DNA from: Bos javanicus
Lineage: Eukaryota > Chordata > Mammalia > Artiodactyla > Bovidae
Assembly: GCF_032452875.1 (NCBI RefSeq)
Contig: NC_083873.1
Location: 73,901,987-73,965,986, forward strand
DNA: 64,000 nt
Direction of reading: 5' to 3'
The position numbers and the translations under genes are program-made. A model generated the notes under the pieces. That model saw nothing but the letters and a program-made list of their open reading frames with translations, was not told the origin of the DNA and did no database searches. Of the stretch, positions 33,511-43,736 are shown piece by piece. The first letter of the stretch is position 1; the number at the start of each line of letters is the position of its first letter.

Positions 33511-34122
33511 TGGGTGCAGGAGGGCCAAGAGGAGCTACTCCATGTTCAAGGTCAGGAGGGGCGACAGTGAGGAGATACCCCTCGTCCAAGGTAAAGAGCA
33601 GTGGCTGCGCTTTGCTGGAGCAGCCATGAAGAGATACCCCACGTTCAAGGTAAGAGAAACCCAAGTAAGATGGTAGGTGTTGTGAGAAAGCATCAGAGGG
33701 AAGACACACTGAAACCATAATCACAGAAAACTAGTCAGTCTAATCACATGGACCACCCTTGTCTAACTCAACAAAACTAAGCCATGCCATGTGGGGCCAC
33801 CCAAGACGGGCGGGTCATGGTGGAGAGGTCTGACAGAATGTGGTCCACTGGAGAAGGGAATGGCAAACCACTTCAATATTCTTGCCTTGAGAACACCATG
33901 AACAGTATGAAAAGGCAAAATGATAGGATACTGAAAGAGGAACTCCCCAGGTTGGTAGGTGCCCAATATGCTACTGGAGATCAGTGGAGAAATAACTCCA
34001 GAAAGAATGAAGAGATGGAGCCAAAGCAAAAACAATACCCAGCTGTGGATGTGACTGGTGATAGAAGCAAGGTGTGATGATGTGAAGAGCAATATTGCAT
34101 AGGAACCTGAAATGTCAGGTCC

Positions 34123-35208
34123 ATGATTCAAGGCAAATTGGAAGTGGTCAAACAGGAGATGGCAAGAGCAAATGTCGACAATGTAGGAATCAGCGAACTG
34201 AAATGGACTGGAATGGGTGAATTTAACTCAGATGGCCATTATATCTACTACTGCAGGCAGGAATCCCTCAGAAGAAATGGAATAGCCATCATGGTCAACA
34301 AAAGAGTCCGAAATGCAGTATTTGGATGCAATCTCAAAAACAACAGAATGATCTCTGTTTGTTTCCAAGGCAAACCATTCAATATCACAGTAATCCAAGT
34401 CTATGCCCCAACCAGTAATGCTGAAGAAGCTGAATGGTTCTGTGAAGACCTACAAGACCTTTTAAAACTAACACCCAAAAAAGATGTCCTTTTCATGATA
34501 GGTGACTGGAATACAAAAGTAGGAAGTCAAGAAACACCTGGAGTAACAGGCAAATTTGGCCTTGGAATACAGAAAGAAGCAGGGCAAAGGCTAATAGAGT
34601 TTTGCCAAGAAAATGAACTGGTCATAGCAAACACCCACTTCCAACAACACAAGAGAAGACTCTATACATGGACATCACCAGATGGTCAACACTGAAATCA
34701 GATTGATTATATTCTTTGCAGCCAAAGATGGAGAAGCTCTATACAGTCAGCAAAAACAAGACCAGGAGCTGACTGTGGCTCAGACCATGAACTCCTTATT
34801 ACCAAATTCAGACTGAAATTGAAGAAAGTGGGGAAAACCACTAGACCATTCAGATATGACCTAAATCACATCCCTTATGATTATACAGTGGAAGTGAGAA
34901 ATAGATTTAAGGGAGTAGATCTGATAGACAGAGAGCCTGATGAACTATGGAGGGAGGTTCGTGACATTGTACAGGAGTCAAGGATCAAGACCATCCCCAT
35001 GGAAAAGAAATGCAAAAAAGCAAAATGGCTGTCTGGGGAGGCCTTACAAATAGCTGTGAAAAGAAGAGAAGTAAAAAGCAAAGGAGGAAAAGAAATATAT
35101 AAGCATCTGAATGCAGAGTTCCAAAGAATAGCAAGAAGAGATAAGAAAGCCTTCCTCAGTGATCAATGCAAAGAAATAGAGGAAAAACCACATAATGGGA
35201 AAAACTAG
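34123..35208 (+). pseudogene. BovB endonuclease and linker, two internal stops
   Basis: This part encodes the APE-type endonuclease: ISELKWTG (the glutamate motif) and IGDWNTKVG (the DxN motif). After an in-frame TGA at 34693-34695 come IDYIL and the SDH-type motif (GSDHELL). The stop replaces an arginine codon (CGA to TGA in the consensus I remember), typical CpG decay. A second stop at 34108-34110 replaces the tryptophan of the opening GTWN motif. The linker reads on to 35208, where a one-base insertion near 35183-35190 shifts the frame. Endonuclease activity is not possible from this copy. Confidence 0.9.
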
Positions 35209-36259
35209 AGATCTCTTCAAGAAAATTAGAGATACCAAAGGAACATTTCATGCAAAGATGGGCTCAATAAAGGACAGAAATGGTAGGGACCTAACAGAAG
35301 CAGAAGATATTAAGAAGAGGTGGCAAGAATACACAGAAGAACTGTACAAAAAAGATCTTCAAGACCAAGATAATCACGATGGTGTGATCACTGACCTAGA
35401 GCCAGGCATCCTGGAATGTGAAGTCAAGTGGACCTTAGAAAGCATCACTACGAACAAAGCTAGTGGAGGTGACGGAATTCCAGTGGAGCTATTTCAAATC
35501 CTGAAAGATGATGCTGTGAAAGTGCTGCACTCAATATGCCAGCAAATTTGGAAAACTCAGCAGTGGCCACAGGACTGGAAAAGTTCAGTTTTCATTCCAA
35601 TCACAAAGAAAGGCAATGCCAAAGCATGCTCAAACTACCATACAATTGCACTCATTTCACACGCTAGTAAAGTAATGCTCAAAATTCTCCAAGCCAGGCT
35701 TCAGCAGTACATGAACCATGAACTTCTAGATGTTCAAGCTGGTTTTAGAAAAGGCAGAGGAAGCAGAGATCAAATTGCCAACATTCGCTGGATCATTGAA
35801 AAAGCAAGAGAGTTCCAGAAAAAATATCTATTTCTGCTTTATTGACTCTGCCAAAGCCTTTGACTGTGTGGATCACAGAAACTGTGGAAAATTCTGAAAG
35901 AGATGGGAATACCAGACCACCTGATCTGCCTGTTGAGAAATTTGTATGCAGGTCAGGAAGCAACAGTTAGAACTGGACATGGAACAACAGAGTGGTTCCA
36001 AATAGGGAAAGAAGTATGTCAAAGCTGTATTTTGTCACCCTGCTTATTTAACTTATATGCAGAGTACATCATGAGAAATGCTGGGCTGGAGGAGGCACAA
36101 TCTGGAATCAAGATTGCTGGGAGAAATATCAATAACCTCAGATATGCAGGTGATACCACCCTTATAGCAGAAAGTGAAGAGGAATTAAAAAGCCTCTTGA
36201 TGAACGTGAAAGAGGAGAGTGAAAAAAGTTGGTTTAAAGCTCAACATTCAGAAAGCTAA
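35195..36259 (+). pseudogene. BovB reverse transcriptase, active site YAGD
   Basis: Two open blocks (35195-35845 and 35903-36259) in one frame carry KASGGDGIPVELFQIL, QAGFRKGRGSRDQIANIRW, then YAGQEATVRTG, SPCLFNLYAEYIMRN and LRYAGDTTLIAE. The catalytic YADD reads YAGD (GGT at 36149-36151), so one essential aspartate is lost. Between the blocks, around 35818-35878, the 'FIDxAKAFDCVD' segment with the other catalytic aspartate is in a shifted frame. A one-base insertion near 36225 ends the second block. Confidence 0.9.
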
Positions 36260-36297
36260 GATCATGGCATCTGGTCCCATCACTTCATGGGAAATAG

Positions 36298-36912
36298 ATG
36301 GGGAAACTGGGAACAGTGTCAGAGTTCATTTTTTTGGGCTCCAAAAGCACTGCAGATGGTGACTGCAGCCATGAAATTAAAAGACGCTTACTCTTTGGAA
36401 GGAAAGTTATGACCAACCTAAATAGCATATTCAAAAGCAGAGACATTACTTTGCCAATAAAGGTCCATCTAGTCAAGGCTATGGTTTTTCCAGTGGTCAT
36501 GTATGGATGTGAGAGTTGGACTGTAAAGAAAGCTGAGTGCCAAAGAATTGGTGCTTTTGAACTGTGGTGTTGGAGAAGACTCTTGAGAGTCCCTTGGACT
36601 GCAAGGAGATCCAACCAGTCCATTCTAAAGGAGATTGGTCCTTGGTGTTCTTTGGAAGGAATGATGCTAAAGCTGAAACTCCAGTACTTTGGCAACCTCA
36701 TGCTAAGAGTTGACTTATTGGAAAAGACCCTGACGCTGGGAGGGATTGGGGACAGGAGGAGAAAGGGACGACAGAGGATTACATGGCTGGATGGCATCAC
36801 CCATTCGATGGACATGAGTTTGGGTGAACTCCGATCATGGTTGATGGACAGGGAGGCCTGGCGTGCTGCCATTCATGGGATCGCAAAGAGTCTGACAGGA
36901 CTGAGCAATTGA
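36298..36912 (+). pseudogene. BovB ORF2 C-terminal region
   Basis: An open block of about 204 codons covers the region after the reverse transcriptase: FLGSKSTADGDCSHEIKRR, SRDITLPIKVHLVKAMVF, MYGCESWTVKKAE, LWCWRRLLRVPWTARRS NQSIL, and the end REAWRAAIHGIAKS. The frame differs from the preceding block because of nearby indels. The final stop falls in the tail (gagcaattga). Confidence 0.88.
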
Positions 36913-36934
36913 ACTGAACTGATGATGTGTTTCC

Positions 36935-37350
36935 CCTGAAGGAGAGCACAGCAACCCACTCTATTATTTTTTTTTCTTTCTTTATTTTTTTTAGTTTTTC
37001 TTTATTTTTTTAAATTTTATTTTATTTTTAAACTTTACAAAATTGCAAATACCACAGGTATACATGTGTTCCCCATCCTGAACCCTCCTCCCTCCTCCCT
37101 CCCCATACCATCCCTCTGGGTCGTCCCAGTGCACCAGCCCCAAGCATCCAGTATCGTGCATCGAACCTGGACTGGCAACTACTTTCATACATGATATTAT
37201 ACATGTTTCAATGCCATTCTCCCAAATCTTCCCACCCTCTCCCTCTCCCACAGAGTCTTAACTGGGAAATCCCATGGACAAAGGAGCCTGGTGGGCTACA
37301 GTCTACAGGGACACCAGAGTCAGACACAACTGAAGTGACTTAGTTTGAAT
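36935..37350 (+). mobile_element. BovA-type SINE split by an antisense L1
   Basis: A 5'-truncated Bov-tA/BovA unit is in two parts: 36935-36967 (gaaggagagcacagcaaccc) and 37258-37350 (actgggaaatcccatgg to gaagtgacttag). The gap is filled by an L1 3' end on the minus strand. Confidence 0.82.
36968..37257 (-). mobile_element. L1 3' UTR, antisense, nested in SINE
   Basis: A T-rich left edge (the antisense poly-A) is followed by antisense bovine-type L1 3' UTR (aaactttacaaaattgc, ggtatacatgtgttcccc, gtgcaccagccccaagcatc, acatgatattatacatg). It ends at the cacagagtc point. It is the same family as the copies at 3.8 and 21.2 kb but in reverse, and no clear duplication is visible. Confidence 0.9.
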
Positions 37351-38427
37351 GATGCATCTTGTCACAAATAAGTTTAAACAAGTAGAAATGATGTTCAAAA
37401 TCTGTGGCCCTATGTTTTGGCTATCTAAAAAATAAAATGTGTCACTACTTATCACTTTTATTTTTTTAATTAGATAAGAACCTATTTATTCTTCCTCATA
37501 CTTGACACTTCCCTTCTACTTCAATGAAAACTTTTATTTTCCTAACTTTATTGCTTTCTTGTTGCCTACTGCCCTTACAGAGATCATTTGTTTTGATTTC
37601 TTATACAAGATTGTGCTCGAATTGTGTTCTTTGCTATGTTACACAAACAGTAGGTTTTAAACGTTTTCATTTTTAACTGTACTTTATTATTTGCCTTGTT
37701 TAAGGAAAAAAATCAGATAAACTAATATCTTCAATCACAAATGTTCTATTTATACTGATATATTAGGCAACATTTAGAATCCTTTGAATCAAGCAGTTAC
37801 TAGTGACTGAGGCAATAACTGGAGATTGTATGATTTTCACAAACACTGTATGTGATAATTATTATAATGCCCAAATTTTAATTTGAAGGGTTTAATCTAC
37901 TATTCTGCATTTCCGTAGACTGTAAGTAATGAATCTTGGACTTGAAACCTGGTCTTTTAACTGCAAATGCAAAGCATTTTACATTTGATCTTCACAAATG
38001 TTCATTTGAGCTGTAAATATTTATTGTTGATTCTTAATTAATGTTGTTTGTATCCATTCATCTATTTCTCTACACTTTAAAATGTTGTTACCATGCCTTG
38101 AAGAATACTGAAAGGAAAGCTTGGGTGTTTCAACATAAAATCCTAAAGATATCTGGGTTTTATTTAAGGAACCTATTTCACTGTAGAAAAATAAAATATT
38201 CTAATGTATACTTATGTGGCATTGATAAGAGCATATCCAATATCAGAAATATTTGGCTCATGTTTATTCTGCTAATGGATGTCATTCACTTTAATTATCT
38301 TGAATATTTACCCTCTTCTGTTTAAGAATGTTGATAGATAAATACACCCTGCAGCTTTAAAACCATTCTCCGAAACACTGGGTCTGCATTCTTGTTCTCA
38401 GCTTGCTAAAAATGTATTCAGCCCACC
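37351..38427. other. Unassigned AT-rich sequence
   Basis: Nothing is recognised. The 94-codon frame at 38041-38325 has no domain I know. Confidence 0.45.
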
Positions 38428-38440
38428 CTTATTTATCAAT

Positions 38441-38643
38441 GTGTTTGTTGCTCAGTCATGTCTGACTTTTTGTGACTTTGGACTATAGTCTGCTAGGCTT
38501 CTCTGTCCATGTGATTTTCCAGGCAAGAATACTGGAGTGGGTTGCCATTCTCTTCTCCAGGGGATCTTCCAGACCCAGGGACTGAATCCAGGTCTCCCAT
38601 ATTGCAGGCAGATTCTTCACTGTCTGAACCACCAGGGAAGCCT
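38441..38643 (-). mobile_element. Bov-tA SINE with perfect 13-bp TSD
   Basis: The minus-strand SINE runs from gtgtttgttgctcagtc to the reversed head accaccagggaagcc. Identical cttatttatcaat at 38428-38440 and 38644-38656 proves the insertion. Confidence 0.94.
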
Positions 38644-38656
38644 CTTATTTATCAAT

Positions 38657-39447
38657 AGTACCCATTAATCCGTACCTCTGACTATTCCTTGTTCTAATAA
38701 GCTAAGACAACACTAGCATCTGCCTGTAGCAAATATGCTGAGAATTTACAAACCTATTTTGATGCAAACTAAACAAGTAGTCTGTGAATTTAGAAATGGC
38801 TTGAATTTATTTGGGGCTTGGGACTTTATTCTTGTTAGGGCCCTGCCTTATTCCCATCAAGCTGAACTCAATTTCATTTAAGCCATTAGCATACAGACTG
38901 CATTTGCCATCACAGCTGATAAAGACAGAATTTATATATCAATTTTTGCAGCTTTACTACTGAATTCAACATGAAGTCAAATCTGTTTCTTACTTTAAAA
39001 TACATAAAAGAATATAGCCTCAAAATACAAATTTACAGTACTTGGTATTGTCCACCTTGAAGGATAATGAGTTGTCTTTCACTGAATAAGAGCTGATATT
39101 AGTGCTACAAAACTTCATAAGGCATTTACCACAAACTGGGCAAAGATTCTATTCTGCATTGAATTGGGGGCTGAGAGGCATTCTTAGGTGTTTAATGATT
39201 TTGAGTTTCCATACAAACTTCCTCAAGTTTTAAAGGTTAATCTTCTTGCAAATATCCAAAGCAGATTTCATCAGAAAATATTTCTTATTCACAGTTGTAT
39301 GTATGCCATATAGTGCTTTTCAAATGAATGAGGAAGATGCCTCATTCCAAGAATGTGCCATTTACATTAGACTGCATGTGTAATGCAAACACTGATACAT
39401 TTTGAATGCTCAAGCAACTGGTTTCCTTCTTATTTCCTCTTTTGATT
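38657..39447. other. Repeat-free unique sequence
   Basis: No repeats are recognised. The text around 38860-39130 is compositionally balanced, with no long homopolymers, as is often seen in conserved noncoding DNA. I cannot test conservation here. Confidence 0.4.
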
Positions 39448-39454
39448 AATAGTT

Positions 39455-39675
39455 TGGGTGTGTATTCAGTCTCTCAGTCATGTCTGACTCTTTGAGACCC
39501 GATAGACTGTAGCCTGGCAGGCTCCTCTGTCCGTGGAATTTTCCGGGCAAGAATACTGGAGTGGGTAGCCATTTCCTACTCCAGGGGATCTTCCCAATTC
39601 AAGGATTTAACCCACATCTCTTGCATCTCCTGCATTGGCAGCTGATTCTTTACTACTGTACCACCTGGGAAGCCC
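39455..39675 (-). mobile_element. Bov-tA SINE with 7-bp TSD
   Basis: The long-tailed subfamily copy runs from ggtgtgtattcagtctctc to the reversed head accacctgggaagccc. The flanks read aatagtt at 39448-39454 and 39676-39682. Confidence 0.9.
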
Positions 39676-39682
39676 AATAGTT

Positions 39683-42600
39683 AGCAGTGGTATGGAAAAC
39701 AAGGTGGTAGAGAAATAGATACTGTATTATGGGTTAAAGGGTATAGAAAGTAGAAGGGAATATTGAATGTTCAATGTAGAAAAAGAAAGGAATCTTGAAA
39801 GAAACAGAAAAATATTGCTACTTTCATGAACTGACACTCCTGGTACACATCAAAACTACCAAATCCTTTCTAATGAGAGTTCTTACATATTTAACTATGG
39901 AGTCTTTTGACTTTCTGGTTTCTTAGGGAATGTTTTTGGAGAGAGCAGACCTATTAACTCTCTAACAGACAGTTTGAACTAAATCTAATATTAAAGGTCA
40001 TTAAAGTCAATTTGGCTGGTGAACAAAAATTTAAATGTAAAAGTGTTAAAACTAATCTTTATTATAATTAATGAGGCTTGGATTAGGAACAGCCATATTG
40101 CCCAAAACTATCAAACACTGAGAAATGGTGTTGAAAATCCTTTGTGATTCTTCCAGTTTCATTTTGATTTGTATCTCCAGAAACATCTGAAAAATTGTTT
40201 GAGTATAATGTTAAATGGTGAATGCCAGGTATTGTGGTATTAGAATTTCACATATTAGTTTAATAAGTATTTTCTTTGTCCCTCCTTCTTTTTTCCCCTC
40301 CTTCCATTTTTCTTCCTTCTCCCATTTTTCATTGTTCCCCTTCCTTCCTTCTTCCTTCCTTTTTCCCTTTCTTCTTTTCTTTCCAGTTCTTAATATATAA
40401 TTCATGCAGTATGAATTGTATTGACAACATTGCCTAGGGAAGATTTAATATGAAATAACATTTATTTATCATATTTTAATATTCATCCTATATAATTCTA
40501 TAAAAATGGATATTATTTATATGTGTATTTTATACAGTATCCTATTAGAGAAAATTATGTGTTATTTTTAAAAGAAAAAATATCTATATGTAGATACTTG
40601 CAGACAAGTCTTGGGAAATACTTAAAACTAAACAAGGTTTTCTTTTTCATGCTATGTCATGTTTTGTCTCTTTTTCATTTTCAGATCTCATGTTGTAACC
40701 ATCCAAAGCCTAACTTCTCTTGTTTTACAGGGATTGCTATGTTTTGTTCTGCACCTTAGGTTAAACTTTACCTGTCATATATCACAGTCCTTCAGATCAT
40801 AACTTCTAGGTGACACATAAGCAGCTTGCTCATAGGTAATATATTATTGGATAAGGACAGAAAAATAAATCACTGAAACATCTGCCAAAGATCATCTGAA
40901 ACTTTCACTGTCTATTGGACAAGAGAATGTCTTCAGGATCCAGCAGGAAAGACCATGTATTCTATTTGTGAAGACATCCACATGAAGGGCCTCTATCACC
41001 GGCTCTGCTTATTTTCCATTATTTAGTCAACCGACAACCAAAATATTCTTCTTGGTGCTCAGCTGAATCCTGCACTGCCTTTATTTCAGCCCATTGCTGC
41101 CATGTGTTCCTCTGAAGAGGATCGATTAAATAGCAGTTCTCCAAAGACTGAAAAATAAAGCATTTATTTTTGAAAATTCACAAAATTACACAAATTCCCT
41201 TAGAAGAAAAAATCTGGGTCATAGGCACAGAAATGAATTCCATCAAATGGAAGAGTCCCAAGTAGTAAAAGGTAAACTAGATTTTAGCATACAGATGTCT
41301 TTTCTTACACAAAACCTGACAATTGCAAGTTTGAGCAGCTTATTATAGAGTCATTGCTGCCTCTTCAATAACTCATTTTGATATTTTGTAATTTGCCAAA
41401 ATGCGCCTTTGTGATCCCACAGGCTCTTAACTACTTTGTAATGAGTGTGTATGAACAGATGGAAAATGTTTTCAATTTCAGAGAAAACCACTAATGGATG
41501 TCACCAGCTATTAGAAAAGCTCAGGTGGCTCCATTTTCCAAGGAAAGATATTGTCATAAAGCTCTTCATTTTTTAATGAAATGTTTGCTCATTTATACCT
41601 GGATGGTAATTTAAGATTTCACAAGTCTAAACAGATTACAACTATAGTTGGAAATTATTCAGTGCTAAATAGCCTGGAAATTCAATCTCAAAAATCTCAC
41701 CTGAAAACAGTGATGCCAATCCGGGTCATTTTATTAGAGCAACATGAGTTACTATAGAAACAAGAAGTGGATAAAGAAATTTCACTAAAATGTCAAATAG
41801 ATGCTTGAGCTTTGGTGATTATCCTTCTTTTAAAGGAAAAAGAAGTATACCTTCTAGACTCAATTTGTATCCCAAATGAATACATCTTCTCAAAGAGAAA
41901 CACATCAAAGGAATGATTATGGCAGAGGTTGTTCCCAAAGTACAGTCTATCTCAAAGATATTTAAAAGGTATTTATATTCAAAGATATTTACTTGTTCTC
42001 TAAAATGAAGAGCCATTGGACCCAACTCTCCCCTCAAAATTCACACCAGCTTCTCCTTTTACAAAACTCTTGGTCTAATATCCTGTGGAAGAAAATAAGC
42101 AGATATCTGGTCCAATTAGTTATTTTGGGCCTTTGTTACCCTCTCTTTTACTTAGAAAAACACTGGTTGAAAATAAGGGCAGTACCATCTGTGCAGTGAT
42201 TGATCTAGCATGTGCTTATTTATTTAGAGCTCCACCAACAGAGATTATTTATATGTAGGTTAGGAAAGAAGAGCGAGCACTTTCTTTCTAGCAAAGTAAA
42301 CTTCTATAATTTTAAGCTGAGCTTCATAGTTGCATTTCTTCCTTACTTGGATATGAAGTATTCAACATATATTTTGGATAAACACTTTTCTCTTGTCATG
42401 GAAAATAGGTGGTCCAAGATCATTCAGAAGGCTGATACTGTACTTTTTTTAGTATCATGTACATGTAATTACATTAAGCCAAAATTATTAACAATAATTT
42501 ACATCTTTCCATTAGAGTGCTTAGATACAGAGCAAAAATGTTAAAGAAAATAATAGGTCTAAGGGCTATGTCAAATGAACATTGATGTTTCTTCACATTT

Positions 42601-43204
42601 TATTTCACTGTGGAGACAAATCCCCTGGCAGTGGCACTTCTGAGATCACACTGTGAAGCAGCAGCAATGAGGCGATGATGTAGAAGCAATATGCGTGAGA
42701 AAATCGCTGCTTTTAAAAATATAGCTTCTTTAAGGATATCATCTATTTTGTTCTCTATGGCTTCTATGTTTAGATTCATATGTTTAGTGTAATTTTCTAA
42801 ATAAGGCAAATGGCACACAGTTCCCTTTCCTCTTTGTTATAGATGCCAGGAAGTTCCCATTTGTGACTGTATTTTTTAACCAAGGATTATTGATATGATT
42901 TTCTTAGCTTCACTCTCCACTTTAATAACTGGCTTTTCTTTTCATCATTCTTTTTTCATTATTCTTTTTAAAACATGAATGAATTGTTTATAATAAGATG
43001 ACCTTACTTTTCTCATCTCTTATACATTTTAAACCCACCTTAGAGTAGAATTTAGAATCCTATAGTAATATGGCTTAATCAAAGAAAGGATATAATTCAT
43101 TAATGAGTTAAATTGTTGTCAGTCATGACATTTTTAGCTTTTATGAAGGAATGTGTTAATTTCTGAATTTGAATATCAATATTATTAAACTTGTAATTTA
43201 AAAT
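39683..43204. other. 3.5-kb repeat-poor stretch
   Basis: This is the longest interval without a recognisable BovB, SINE, L1 or L2. It contains a homopyrimidine tract (40277-40392). Many short stretches of mixed composition (for example 41400-41760) look constrained rather than decayed, but that is only an impression. A 72-codon minus-strand frame at 42600-42818 has an even amino-acid mix (KIDDILKEAIFLKAAIFSR) but matches no family I know. I cannot support a gene. Confidence 0.45.
40277..40392 (+). repeat. Homopyrimidine tract (CTTCC-rich)
   Basis: About 115 bases consist almost wholly of C and T with degenerate CCTT/CTTCC units. It creates open frames on both strands by composition alone. 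It ends ctttccag, which mimics a splice acceptor. Confidence 0.88.
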
Positions 43205-43650
43205 TTCTATTCTTTTTAGTCAAATGTATACACACAAATAACTATCACACATGAAATGAATGGAAGAGTAGATAATGCAAAAGAAAAGAGTAGTGAACTT
43301 GAAAAGATAGTTAAAGTAACTTTCCAAAATGAAACAGAGAAAATGTATGGAACTTCAAGTTGCCTAATTGTGGTCTGTGAAAAAGGGGAGGGTCAGAAAA
43401 CATTGAAGTAATGATGGCTAGAATTTTTCCAATTTTATGAAAATAATATATCCACAGATTTAAAAATCTCAACAAAAACTCAAAACAAAAAAGTATGAAG
43501 AAAACTACCTCAAATCATAAAATAATCATATTGCTCTGAAATATGTGAGGAGTAAAGACATGGAGATGATAGCAGATTTCTTATCAGAATGATGCAAATA
43601 GGAAGACAATAGAGCAATATTCTTCCATTTCTCTTTATTAACACCCTCAC
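43205..43650 (+). mobile_element. Ancient L1/HAL1-like fragment
   Basis: The layout resembles the ORF1-type region of HAL1/L1: gaaatgaatggaagagtag, gtagtgaacttgaaaag, taatggctagaatttttcc, atatccacagatttaaaaa, ataatcatattgctctgaaa, atagcagatttcttatcagaa. It is strongly decayed and has no usable frame. Confidence 0.55.
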
Positions 43651-43736
43651 ACAGAAGACTTTTAAAATATATATATTTTTCCTAACACACCTGACTGATG
43701 ATCTCTGTACTTCAGATATGACATATATGTTCAATG

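Larger units (their letters stand above)
33511..36922 (+). mobile_element. Near-full-length BovB LINE, inactivated
   Basis: This copy has the 5' untranslated region with tandem 'ggagctact.catgttcaagg'-type units (33520-33655), the endonuclease region (about 34100-34830), the linker and reverse transcriptase (to about 36260), the C-terminal region (to 36912) and a short gaactgaactga tail. It is about 3.4 kb and the most complete continuous BovB in the window. Inactivating changes are listed under the coding fragments. No clear target duplication is visible. A truncated SINE follows directly. Confidence 0.95.

Noticed and set aside
36285..36872. 195-codon minus-strand frame
   Set aside because: It is antisense to the C-terminal coding part of the plus-strand BovB. 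The same antisense pattern recurs over other BovB copies (for example 71-517 and 30560-30943).
40340..40392. Strong polypyrimidine tract ending in CAG, resembling a 3' splice site
   Set aside because: The tract is part of a 115-base CTTCC-rich low-complexity repeat. No coding sequence or matching donor was found downstream.
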